In this document: positions 1-6,560 of the stretch, in pieces
Position numbering within the stretch: the stretch's first letter is position 1
Layout of the letters: the number at the start of each line of letters is the position of its first letter
Assembly: GCA_018668475.1 (NCBI GenBank)
Contig: JABJCZ010000274.1
Coordinates: 1 to 12,084, forward strand
Reading direction: 5' to 3'
Source of the DNA: Alphaproteobacteria bacterium
GTDB taxonomy: Bacteria > Pseudomonadota > Alphaproteobacteria > UBA828
DNA: 12,084 nt
Position numbers and translations under genes: made by a program
Notes under the pieces: generated by a model
Told to the model about the DNA's origin: nothing
The model's database searches: none
What the model saw: the letters and a program-made list of their open reading frames with translations, nothing else

Positions 1-1
1 T

Positions 2-853
2 CCCTTTATTGAGGCGACCGAAGCGCTGACCGATGACGACCTGATACGGCTGATCAAGTCAGATACCCCAGCCCGCCAGTCCGCCGTCGCCAGGCGCCCT
101 TTGGTTTCGACCGAAATTTCGGGTGCCCTCATCGATACCGGGCATCAGGAAGTGGTGCACGCGTTACTCCAAAATGCGGGGGCAGACATTTCAGCGCGTT
201 CACTCCATGAGGCACTGAGCACCTTTGCCGGCAACAAGACAGTCGAGCATTTGATGATTCACCGCGAAGCCTTGCCGCTCACGGTTTCAGCGCGGCTGAT
301 CGCCGGTGTGTCTGGCGTATTGCGCCGCCGCCTGATCACTCACCATGGCCTGCCCCCGACCCTTGCGGACGAACTGACGAAACATGGGCGCGAGGGGGCC
401 CTGATGAAATCGCTTGAGGGCGAGCGCCGCGGCAGCGAGGTCGAGAAATTCGCTGAGCTCCTGCACACGCAGCGGCGCCTGAGCCCATCGCTACTGCTTC
501 GCGCGCTGTGCCTGGGCGACCTGCATTTCGTCGAGGCCAGCTTTGCAACCATGACCCAAATGACGGTCGAAGAAGCACGCGCGTTCCTGTTTGAAAAAGG
601 CCCCGGCGGTGTGCGCATTCTATTCGGCAAGTCCCGTCTACCGGAGCCACTGTTCCGCGCCTTTGCATCAGGCTTTGAAGAGATAAATGTGATCCGGGCG
701 CGCGACCCCGAAAAGGGCTGGCGCAAGGACTATACCGAGCAGATTGTCTGGCGACTGGTGCGAGACTACAATAACGTTTGCCCTGAAGACTTGGAGCACG
801 TCCTCAGTCAGCTCTCTCGCTACGTGAACCGGACTCCGCCGGAAGAGCGTTAA
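2..853 (+). CDS. DUF2336 domain protein, 5'-truncated by window edge
   Basis: The reading frame is open from base 2, so the true start lies outside the window; an internal TTG at 101 is not the start. About 283 residues are visible, ending at TAA. They are predominantly alpha-helical, with repeated short helices and conserved-looking pieces such as DDDLIRLIKSD, SARLIAGVSGVLRRRLI and RALCLGDLHFVEASFA, the pattern of DUF2336 (an alphaproteobacterial family with HEAT-like helical repeats). The C-terminal part after FGKSRLPEPLF is a family tail ending in a charged stretch. There is no signal peptide or membrane segment in the visible part. No enzymatic motif is seen, and the family's function is not established. 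The gene converges on the transhydrogenase gene with only 10 bases between the two stop codons, leaving no room for a separate terminator. Confidence 0.8.
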   Translation, partial: PFIEATEALTDDDLIRLIKSDTPARQSAVARRPLVSTEISGALIDTGHQEVVHALLQNAGADISARSLHEALSTFAGNKTVEHLMIHREALPLTVSARLIAGVSGVLRRRLITHHGLPPTLADELTKHGREGALMKSLEGERRGSEVEKFAELLHTQRRLSPSLLLRALCLGDLHFVEASFATMTQMTVEEARAFLFEKGPGGVRILFGKSRLPEPLFRAFASGFEEINVIRARDPEKGWRKDYTEQIVWRLVRDYNNVCPEDLEHVLSQLSRYVNRTPPEER

Positions 854-863
854 AAATAGGCGC

Positions 864-2171
864 CTACCAGTAGCTGAGGGCGTCGGCGAAAATGCCTTTC
901 AGATCGTCGCGTGACACCGCGCAGGGCGCATTGTCGAGAAGACGTTTTTGTGGGAATGCCTTGTCCGTCAGATTATCCAGGTCGCTCTTCACATAGCCCA
1001 CGCCTGAAAGCCCGTTTGGCATGCCGGTACGCCGCATCATGTCGATGACCTGCGTGGCCAACACGTCCCCGGCACGCTCGCCCGGCACATTGCGCACATC
1101 AGCGCCCATCAACTCAGCCGCCTTCAGATGACGGTCCGCGCAATGAGGCCCGGTAAAGCGGAACACCGCTGGCGCGTTGACGATAACCGAAATGCCATGC
1201 GGCACCATGGGTTCGTCCGTCTCCCAACCTGCAGGCACGTAGTCGCGCACCAGCCCGGCCACGGCATAGGACATAGCATGCGGCATATGGCATCCCGCAT
1301 TGCCAAAACCGATGCCCGCCAACATGCCGGCAAACATCAGCGGCTCGCGGGCCGAAAGCTCATCGGGCTCTTCCACCGCCCGGATGAGATTGGCGCCGAC
1401 CAGTCTGATCGCCTCGGAACACGCCATATCGCTATATGGATTAGCGCCCTGGCTGAGCGGGCGCGGCGCCGCATGATCCGGCCTGGGCCGATGGGAATAG
1501 GGCCGCGCCGTCAATGACTCGATGGCATGAGTAAAGACGTCAAAACCATTGGCCGCAACGATGGGTGCCGGCAGACTCATCAGTGAACGTGGATCGAGAA
1601 CCCCGAGATCAGGCCGCAAACGGGCGTTGGCGATGCCAGTCTTCGCCTCCATTTCCAGCAGATCAAAAATAGCAATGCCGGTGCACTCACTCGCTGTACC
1701 AAATGTTGTTGGGCAGGCGATGTGCGGCTTGAGCGGCCCAGGCACGGGCTTCGCCGCCCCGATCGGTGCGTTGACGTAATCGAGTAAATCCGCCGGATAG
1801 GTCGCATAGAGATTGGCAGCCTTGGCCGTGTCGATGGTCGAACCGCCACCCACCGAGACGTATCCGTCAACCCCCGCCTCTTCGGCAAAGAGGGTGGCCG
1901 CCTTGAACGAACGATCCGTCGGCTCAACTTCCACTTCATCGTAGATAACAACGTCCAGACCAGCGCCAATCAACGCGCGCTTAGCGATTTCCATCGGCTC
2001 CAGCTTTGCCACCACCGGATCGGTAAACAAGGCGACCCGCGACATGCCGAGCGCCTTGGCGTCCACGCCAATTTCGTCCAGCGAACCGACGCCAAACTTT
2101 ATCTTTGGTGCCTCGACGGTAAACGCATGGTCGCCGTCCGGTGAAGGTGAAAAATAGGGGCCGAGGGCCAT
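864..2171 (-). CDS. Hydroxyacid-oxoacid transhydrogenase (iron-containing ADH family, ADHFE1-like)
   Basis: This 435-residue protein belongs to the iron-containing (group III) alcohol dehydrogenases. The dinucleotide-binding GGGS lies at 108-111 and PTTFGTASE at 154-162. Likely metal ligands are D211 and H215 (FDVFTHAIES), H298 (CHMPHAMSYA) and H325 (VPHGISV). The insert RPRPDHAAPRPLSQGANPYSD (from 228) and the long spacing between the last two histidines are those of ADHFE1/HOT enzymes rather than short-chain alcohol dehydrogenases. HOT oxidises 4-hydroxybutyrate to succinic semialdehyde while reducing 2-oxoglutarate to D-2-hydroxyglutarate, with tightly bound nicotinamide cofactor. The substrate here is inferred from family. 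The start is supported by AAGGAA nine bases upstream (2181-2186). It is 78 bases downstream of the FAH-family gene on the same strand, so the two are probably cotranscribed. Confidence 0.87.
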   Translation of the reverse strand: MALGPYFSPSPDGDHAFTVEAPKIKFGVGSLDEIGVDAKALGMSRVALFTDPVVAKLEPMEIAKRALIGAGLDVVIYDEVEVEPTDRSFKAATLFAEEAGVDGYVSVGGGSTIDTAKAANLYATYPADLLDYVNAPIGAAKPVPGPLKPHIACPTTFGTASECTGIAIFDLLEMEAKTGIANARLRPDLGVLDPRSLMSLPAPIVAANGFDVFTHAIESLTARPYSHRPRPDHAAPRPLSQGANPYSDMACSEAIRLVGANLIRAVEEPDELSAREPLMFAGMLAGIGFGNAGCHMPHAMSYAVAGLVRDYVPAGWETDEPMVPHGISVIVNAPAVFRFTGPHCADRHLKAAELMGADVRNVPGERAGDVLATQVIDMMRRTGMPNGLSGVGYVKSDLDNLTDKAFPQKRLLDNAPCAVSRDDLKGIFADALSYW

Positions 2172-2249
2172 GATTTGTATTTCCTTGCTATCGTTTTCAG
2201 TGTGTCGCGTGGCGAACTAAGAATAGATCGCCACGCATCAGGTACTGCA

Positions 2250-3200
2250 TCAGGCGGCTTCAATCGGATTACGCAATATGCCGACGTTCTCTATTTCAGA
2301 TTCGACCACGTCACCCGGCATACAATATCGGGTCGCGGCAACCAGGCCCTCTGACGGACTCCATTTTCCGCCAAGCTCCGCATCTACCGACCAAGCCGTT
2401 CCGGCAGGCGTGCCAGTAATAATGACCATGCCGGGTTTGAGCGTAAAGCTGGTCGAAAAAAAGTGGATCAGGTCGGCGCAGGTCCAGATCATCCGAGCGG
2501 TATTGCTGGACTGTCGTAGCTCGCCATTGATCCGGGTTTTTAGGTCGAGCGCCTGCGGGTCACCAATCTCATCGGCTGTGACCACACATGGCCCGAGAGG
2601 CGCGCTTGTATCAAATGCTTTGCCGCGTCCGAGGTCATACCAGACCATGCCGTCCTTGGTGCGCACCTGGCGGTCGCGGGCGGTGACATCATTGGCAATG
2701 GTGTAACCGAATACGTGGTCGAGCGCCTGCGCGTGCGGGATGCTGCGCCCGGCTTTGCCGATCACGATGGCGAGCTCGGTTTCACAATCGAGTTTCGTCG
2801 TCAGTGCCGGTTCGTGAATGATCGCGCCGTCCGGTCCAACCACACAATCCGCCGTCTTGAGAAAAAACTCCGGCTCCTTGCCGCTGGTTGGCGAACCGGC
2901 CTTTTCTTCATTGTGGTCCCGATAATTGCTGCCCGCGCAGAGGATTGTGCTCGGCAGAAACGGCGCTGCCAGCGTGACCGCCTCAGGCGACCGCCAGGCG
3001 CTTGCGGGTGCCTCAATAATTAACCGATCCGCCACCTGCCGCGCCTCATCACCAGCGCGAATAAATGTCACCATATCACTGAACAACGTCGCATCGTCCG
3101 GACCGAGCCGGGAGGACCCCGCCAATGGCGCGAATATCCCTTTCGCCGACTCGAACCCCAGCCGGACCACATCATCGTCAAAAAAACTGACCAGCCTCAT
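2250..3200 (-). CDS. Fumarylacetoacetate hydrolase (FAH) family protein
   Basis: With the ATG at 3200 the protein has 316 residues (MRLVSFFDDD...). The frame continues upstream to 3395, but the extra 65 residues look non-homologous, and GGAAG sits just before the chosen ATG. An N-terminal domain (1-80) is followed by the FAH fold: ILCAGSNYRDHNEEK (87-100), LDCETELAIVIG (137-148) giving likely metal ligands E140 and E142, ANDVTARD (169-176) with D171, and GTPAG (263-267). The family covers acylpyruvate hydrolases, hydratases and decarboxylases acting on 2-oxo acids with Mg or Mn in the cytoplasm; the exact substrate cannot be read from sequence. It is the first gene of a likely two-gene unit with the downstream transhydrogenase, suggesting catabolism of a small hydroxy- or oxo-acid. 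That pathway is inference. Confidence 0.87.
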   Translation of the reverse strand: MRLVSFFDDDVVRLGFESAKGIFAPLAGSSRLGPDDATLFSDMVTFIRAGDEARQVADRLIIEAPASAWRSPEAVTLAAPFLPSTILCAGSNYRDHNEEKAGSPTSGKEPEFFLKTADCVVGPDGAIIHEPALTTKLDCETELAIVIGKAGRSIPHAQALDHVFGYTIANDVTARDRQVRTKDGMVWYDLGRGKAFDTSAPLGPCVVTADEIGDPQALDLKTRINGELRQSSNTARMIWTCADLIHFFSTSFTLKPGMVIITGTPAGTAWSVDAELGGKWSPSEGLVAATRYCMPGDVVESEIENVGILRNPIEAA

Positions 3201-3370
3201 TCGGCTTCCGCCCCGACAGGAATTGCGCCCACCGCCCCTAGATGAAGGCAAATTGAACGAATGGCAAGAGTGTTGGCTGCCAAAGTGCTGGGCGCCCCAA
3301 ATGGCACTATTTCGGAGGGTGCCATCGTGATAGACGGAGTGACAACCAGCGGCCCGACAAGGACCAACCG

Positions 3371-3802
3371 ATGCCAGATTTTTCGCCTTTTGCACTTGCT
3401 GCCACAGCCCTTGCGGCCACGTTGGCAGGCATCATGCTGTTCTTCGCTGCCGTCGTGACGCCCGCCGTCTTCAAAACCCTCGAGCGCGCCGAGGCCGGTC
3501 AGGTTGTCCGGACGCTGTTTCCCAAATACTACGTTCTTGGGACCGTTCTCGCAGCAACAGCCGCCGGGCTGGCCGGCATCGACTGCGCGCTGGTCGCGAC
3601 GGCGCTGCTGGCCGGGGTCGCTGGGCTGTTTGCCCTCGAGCGCCTCGTGATGCTGCCGATGATCGACAAGCACCGCGCCGGACGGGCGAGTGGTGAGCCA
3701 GCGGCAACGCGCAAATTTGGCGCGCTGCACCGGGCCAGTGTGTTTCTGAATATGGGACAATTGCTGGCAACAATCGCCGCCGCCGTCATGCTGGCGGCCT
3801 GA
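3371..3802 (+). CDS. DUF4149 (TMEM205-like) membrane protein
   Basis: This 143-residue, very hydrophobic protein has about four membrane helices (roughly 8-30, 52-70, 73-96 and 122-142). Recognisable pieces are LFFAAVVTPAVFKTL (23-37), LFPKYYVLG (49-57), the ERLVMLP run (90-96) and the final helix start SVFLNMGQLL (123-132), all typical of DUF4149 proteins related to eukaryotic TMEM205. It is presumably an inner-membrane protein; no biochemical function is established. The start ATG has AAGGA (3359-3363) seven bases upstream. It is divergent from the FAH gene, separated by about 170 bases in which I see no clear consensus promoter. A longer minus-strand frame (3197-3760) over the same bases has no family-like features and is treated as a shadow. 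Confidence 0.8.
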   Translation: MPDFSPFALAATALAATLAGIMLFFAAVVTPAVFKTLERAEAGQVVRTLFPKYYVLGTVLAATAAGLAGIDCALVATALLAGVAGLFALERLVMLPMIDKHRAGRASGEPAATRKFGALHRASVFLNMGQLLATIAAAVMLAA

Positions 3803-3858
3803 CCCTGAGTCCGGCTGGCAGAACCCGCAAAATGTTCAGGTGATTACAATGTTCGCTG

Positions 3859-3945
3859 TGGTGCCCCCGGGGAGAATCGAACTCCCACTCCCTTACGGGA
3901 ACGGGATTTTGAATCCCGCGCGTCTACCAGTTCCGCCACAGGGGC
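3859..3945 (-). tRNA. tRNA-Leu (anticodon CAA)
   Basis: Read on the minus strand, the 87 bases fold as a class II tRNA. The acceptor stem GCCCCTG (3945-3939) pairs with CGGGGGC (3869-3863), including one T-G pair. The anticodon stem CGGGA/TCCCG encloses loop TTCAAAA, giving anticodon CAA at 3911-3909, which reads UUG leucine codons. A long variable arm follows (TTCCCGTAAGGGAG region), then the T-arm GTTCGATTC, discriminator A and an encoded CCA (3861-3859). The D-arm GGCGGAACTGGTAGACGC is typical of bacterial tRNA-Leu. It stands alone between the DUF4149 and YqaA-like genes; no integrase or attachment-site duplication is visible next to it. Confidence 0.97.
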
Positions 3946-3971
3946 AAGCCATCAGGCGAACATCGGGGCGG

Positions 3972-4000
3972 ATCATATATAAGCCCGGCAGCGCTGAAAA
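3972..4000 (-). promoter_or_regulatory. Probable sigma-70-type promoter of tRNA-Leu
   Basis: On the minus strand TTTTCA (4000-3995) and TATGAT (3977-3972) are separated by exactly 17 bases. The predicted start of transcription near 3965 would give a leader of about 20 bases before the tRNA 5' end at 3945. The -10 element matches the consensus in five of six positions and lies in an AT-rich patch (TTATATATGAT) that stands out from its GC-rich surroundings. The -35 is a four-of-six match. Confidence 0.55.
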
Positions 4001-4072
4001 CCCCGCTGACGCCGAAACCCGCCAACCGCGCCGCTGGCGCCCATTGAATCAAGCGAATAGGTTCGTCTGACC

Positions 4073-4654
4073 ATGCTGAGACGATTATATGACTGGATGA
4101 TTGAGCAAGCCGGGCGGCGCCATGCGTTGTGGATTCTGGCCGGCTTGTCCTTTGCCGAAAGCTCATTTTTCCCGATTCCACCGGACGTCATGCTGATTCC
4201 GATGGTGCTTGCAGTGCGCCAGCGCGCCTGGCTGATTGCCGGCGTTTGCACGGTCGCTTCGGTCACGGGCGGCTTTGCCGGCTACGCCATCGGCCACTAT
4301 CTGTTTGATGCCCTCGGCCAACCCCTGTTGGCGTTCTACGGCTACGAGCACAAGTTCGCTGTCTTCAGCGAGTACTACAATGAATGGGGTGGCTGGATCG
4401 TCGCCGCTGGCGGATTTACGCCGCTGCCCTACAAGGTGATCACAATTGCCAGCGGCGCAACGACTCTGGACCCGTGGGTCTTTCTCGTCGCCTCAACCCT
4501 GGCGCGCGGCCTGCGCTTTTATATTGTAGCGGCCCTATTGTGGCAGTTTGGCCCGCCCATTCGCCGGGTCTTGGAGCGCCACCTCGGCAAATTTGCGCTG
4601 CTGTTTTTCGCCCTGTTGATCGGCGCGTTTCTAATCATCAAAGTGTTGGCATGA
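4073..4654 (+). CDS. YqaA/DedA-like (VTT domain) membrane protein
   Basis: This 193-residue integral membrane protein belongs to the YqaA branch of the DedA/SNARE-associated family. Diagnostic pieces are FAESSFFPIPPDVMLIP (27-43), with E29 and the PIPPD motif, GGFTPLPYKVITIASGA (113-129), and the arginines of LARGLRFY (143-150). Several hydrophobic helices follow, ending in one at 172-192. DedA-superfamily proteins flip lipids or lipid carriers such as undecaprenyl phosphate, or phosphatidylethanolamine. The cargo of YqaA proteins is not established, so transport is inferred. Its TGA (4652-4654) overlaps the dsbB start in an ATGA, making it the first gene of a YqaA-dsbB-coq7 unit. The Shine-Dalgarno is weak. 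Confidence 0.85.
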   Translation: MLRRLYDWMIEQAGRRHALWILAGLSFAESSFFPIPPDVMLIPMVLAVRQRAWLIAGVCTVASVTGGFAGYAIGHYLFDALGQPLLAFYGYEHKFAVFSEYYNEWGGWIVAAGGFTPLPYKVITIASGATTLDPWVFLVASTLARGLRFYIVAALLWQFGPPIRRVLERHLGKFALLFFALLIGAFLIIKVLA

Positions 4655-5166
4655 AGACATTGTGCACGCTTCACAACCGGCTGTGCCGGGCCGCGCCATA
4701 CATCCTGGTCACGATATCAGCCGCTATGCTGCTGACCGTCTACTTGATGCAGCACATCGGCGGGCTTGAGCCTTGCCCGCTGTGTGTCACCCAGCGATAT
4801 GCCCACTTCGTCGCCGGCGGGTTGGCACTGACCGCGGTCATGACGCGAGGACGTTTGCGCGCTTTTGCAACTATCCTCACCGGCTTCGCGCTGTTATCGG
4901 CTGTCGCTTACGCCACCTATCATGTCGGCGTTGAACGCGGCTGGTTCACCAGCAGTTGCGCCGGCGCCATCACCGGCGGGACGATTGACGACATCAGGGC
5001 ACGGATCATGGAAGCGCCCCTTACGCGTTGTGACGAAGTGCCCTGGGCCCTGTTTGGCATCTCGCTCGCCGGCTGGAATGCTATTATCTCGCTCGCACTT
5101 GCCGGCTTTGCGATCTATTCTGGTGCCCTGATGCTATTTTCGAGACTCACGCGGAGCGCCTCATGA
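4651..5166 (+). CDS. dsbB: Disulfide bond formation protein B (DsbB)
   Basis: The 171-residue protein starts at the ATG overlapping the YqaA-like stop; the frame reads further upstream, but that part is antiparallel noise over the preceding gene. DsbB reoxidises periplasmic DsbA and passes the electrons to ubiquinone in the inner membrane. The first redox pair is C42-x-x-C45 in EPCPLC, followed by R49, which matches the quinone-contacting arginine of E. coli DsbB. The second pair is C103 and C127 in the periplasmic loop between helices three and four. Four helices are apparent, roughly 17-34, 48-64, 70-91 and 133-163. The length is normal for the family. The gene ends in another ATGA overlap with coq7, so translation of the three genes is probably coupled. 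Confidence 0.93.
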   Translation: MKTLCTLHNRLCRAAPYILVTISAAMLLTVYLMQHIGGLEPCPLCVTQRYAHFVAGGLALTAVMTRGRLRAFATILTGFALLSAVAYATYHVGVERGWFTSSCAGAITGGTIDDIRARIMEAPLTRCDEVPWALFGISLAGWNAIISLALAGFAIYSGALMLFSRLTRSAS

Positions 5167-5741
5167 CCAACACGGCTCCGCAGCCCCGCCCGAAGATCAC
5201 CGGCGAGGATCGCCTGCCGGGTGACCTCACGCGCGAGCAGATGATCGCCCGCATCCTGCGCGTCGATCATGCCGGGGAATACGGCGCCAAGCGGATTTAC
5301 GAAGGCCAGCTTGCCGTGCTCGGCCAAAAAGCCGCCGGCGGCGCAATCAAGCAAATGGCGGCGGCCGAAAAACGGCACCTGGAAACTTTTGACCGCATGT
5401 TGATTGAGCGCCAGGTGCGACCAACCGCCCTGTCACCGTTCTGGCATGTTGCCGGCTTCGCACTCGGGGCAACCAGCGCCTTCATGGGTGAGCGCGCCGC
5501 CATGGCTTGCACGGTGGCCGTAGAAGAAGTGATTGAAGAGCATTACGCCAAACAGGCGGCCCAGCTTGGCGACGATGAAGCTGATTTACGCCGAACAATT
5601 GAGGAATTCGGCGCTGAAGAAGCGGAACACAAGGAAACCGGCCTTGCCCACCATGCGACCCAGGCCCCGGCCTATGAGCCAATGACCGCATTGGTAAAAA
5701 AGGGAACGCGCCTGGCTATCTGGCTGTCAGAACGCATCTGA
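5163..5741 (+). CDS. coq7: COQ7-type demethoxyubiquinone hydroxylase
   Basis: This 192-residue di-iron monooxygenase hydroxylates 2-polyprenyl-3-methyl-6-methoxy-1,4-benzoquinol, the penultimate step of ubiquinone synthesis, at the membrane surface. The ferritin-like four-helix carboxylate ligands are visible: E39 in RVDHAGEYGA, E69 and H72 in AAEKRHLETF, E121 in VAVEEVIEEHY, and E153 and H156 in GAEEAEHKE. The spacing equals that of human COQ7 (E60, E90, H93, E142, E178, H181). The C terminus LAIWLSERI is also family-typical. It starts inside the dsbB stop (ATGA at 5163-5166). This is the COQ7 form common in Alphaproteobacteria and mitochondria, rather than the flavin enzyme UbiF. Confidence 0.95.
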   Translation: MTNTAPQPRPKITGEDRLPGDLTREQMIARILRVDHAGEYGAKRIYEGQLAVLGQKAAGGAIKQMAAAEKRHLETFDRMLIERQVRPTALSPFWHVAGFALGATSAFMGERAAMACTVAVEEVIEEHYAKQAAQLGDDEADLRRTIEEFGAEEAEHKETGLAHHATQAPAYEPMTALVKKGTRLAIWLSERI

Positions 5742-5775
5742 ACTTTTAGTGGCCAACATGCACACGGCGCGCGCG

Positions 5776-6339
5776 TTATTCGGCTTCGAGTTCGCTATCC
5801 CAGTACAAATAATCCCGCCAGCTCTCATGCAAGAATCGCGGCGGAAAAGAGCGGCCGGATTCGTGCAACTGAGCGGTCGACGGATGTATCGGCTTGATAC
5901 GGGGATGCATGCGGCAGGCCCTCGGCATTTGGTCGGCCTTTGCCAGATTGCACCGGCTGCACGCGGTAACCACGTTGCTCCACATGGTTCTGCCGCCGCG
6001 CGAGCGCGGGATAACATGGTCAAAAGTCAAATCCTCGACCGGAAACCGGCCACTACAGTACTGGCAGGCGAACCCGTCGCGCAGAAAGACATTGAACCGG
6101 GTGAAGGCCGGGCGGCGGGCCATCGGCACGTATTCCTTGAGCGCGATGACGCTTGGCAGGCGGATCTCATGGCTCGGGGAACGTACAACACGATCGTATT
6201 CAGAAACGATATCAACCCGCTCAAGAAACGCTGCCTTGACCGCGTCCTGCCACTGCCAAAGGGACAGCGGGAAGTAGCTGAGCGGCCGGTAATCGGCGTT
6301 CAGCACAAGCGCGGGGCAGGTCTCAAGCGATACCGTCAA
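5776..6339 (-). CDS. HNH endonuclease family protein
   Basis: This 187-residue protein has a treble-clef HNH domain at about 85-135: FLRDGFACQYCSGRF with C92 and C95, FDHVIPRSRGG with D107 and H108 (general base), WSNVV with N122, then C127-x-x-C130 completing a zinc site. The N-terminal part (ALVLNADYRPLSYFPLSLWQW, 10-30) is conserved in a chromosomal HNH family widespread in Alphaproteobacteria and other bacteria. Metal-dependent DNA nicking is expected from the fold; the physiological role is not established, and there is no methylase or other restriction partner nearby. The start is TTG, supported by AGAAGGGA seven bases upstream; the nearest upstream ATG is out of frame. It converges on coq7, 34 bases apart. 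The upstream region carries a repeat pair. Confidence 0.88.
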   Translation of the reverse strand: MTVSLETCPALVLNADYRPLSYFPLSLWQWQDAVKAAFLERVDIVSEYDRVVRSPSHEIRLPSVIALKEYVPMARRPAFTRFNVFLRDGFACQYCSGRFPVEDLTFDHVIPRSRGGRTMWSNVVTACSRCNLAKADQMPRACRMHPRIKPIHPSTAQLHESGRSFPPRFLHESWRDYLYWDSELEAE

Positions 6340-6345
6340 GCAGTT

Positions 6346-6353
6346 TCCCTTCT
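6346..6353 (-). promoter_or_regulatory. Ribosome binding site fixing the TTG start of the HNH gene
   Basis: Minus-strand AGAAGGGA lies seven bases before TTG at 6339-6337. No in-frame ATG exists upstream, and the conserved N-terminal family sequence begins a few residues later, so the rare start is well supported. Confidence 0.6.
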
Positions 6354-6369
6354 GCCATGCCGGGTAAAA

Positions 6370-6398
6370 TTCGCGAATCCGAAAACGTTTCGCGAATC
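6370..6398. repeat. Pair of 10-bp direct repeats with internal palindromes, possible operator
   Basis: TTCGCGAATC occurs at 6370-6379 and again, identically, at 6389-6398, giving a period of 19 bases. Each copy contains the perfect 8-bp palindrome TTCGCGAA (10 bp, ATTCGCGAAT, in the first copy), and the spacer adds another palindrome, AAACGTTT (6383-6390). Each copy also includes GAATC, which fits the GANTC target of the alphaproteobacterial methyltransferase CcrM. The pair lies 30-60 bases upstream of the HNH gene start and about 165-190 bases upstream of the divergent CoA-transferase gene. Spacing of about two helical turns and palindromic half-sites suggest binding of a dimeric regulator. 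No regulator is identified. Confidence 0.45.
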
Positions 6399-6560
6399 GG
6401 GCACGACTTGCTGTTCCACATCATGCCAAAGCCTGGCGTCGGCGCAAAGCCACAAACAGCCCGCAGACAAACCAGGGACATTGGCAAACCCGCTGCAAGC
6501 AGGCTTGGCCCCCGACGCCGGCAGGGCTAGGGTGTCGCCCCCGCCATCGAAAGCAGGACC

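Noticed and set aside
3201..3395. N-terminal extension of the FAH-family protein
   Set aside because: The extra 65 residues precede the typical MRLVSF start, lack family similarity and cover the divergent promoter region.
3197..3760. A 187-codon minus-strand frame over the DUF4149 gene
   Set aside because: Its composition is unlike a protein, while the opposite strand encodes a recognisable four-helix family member with a ribosome binding site.
3831..3854. AATGTTC repeated twice, 17 bases apart, next to tRNA-Leu
   Set aside because: Seven-base repeats are expected by chance; no tRNA 3'-end duplication or integrase supports an attachment site.
5776..6339. HNH gene as part of a restriction or defence island
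   Set aside because: The neighbours are housekeeping genes, no methylase or defence partner is present, and the protein matches a chromosomal family.
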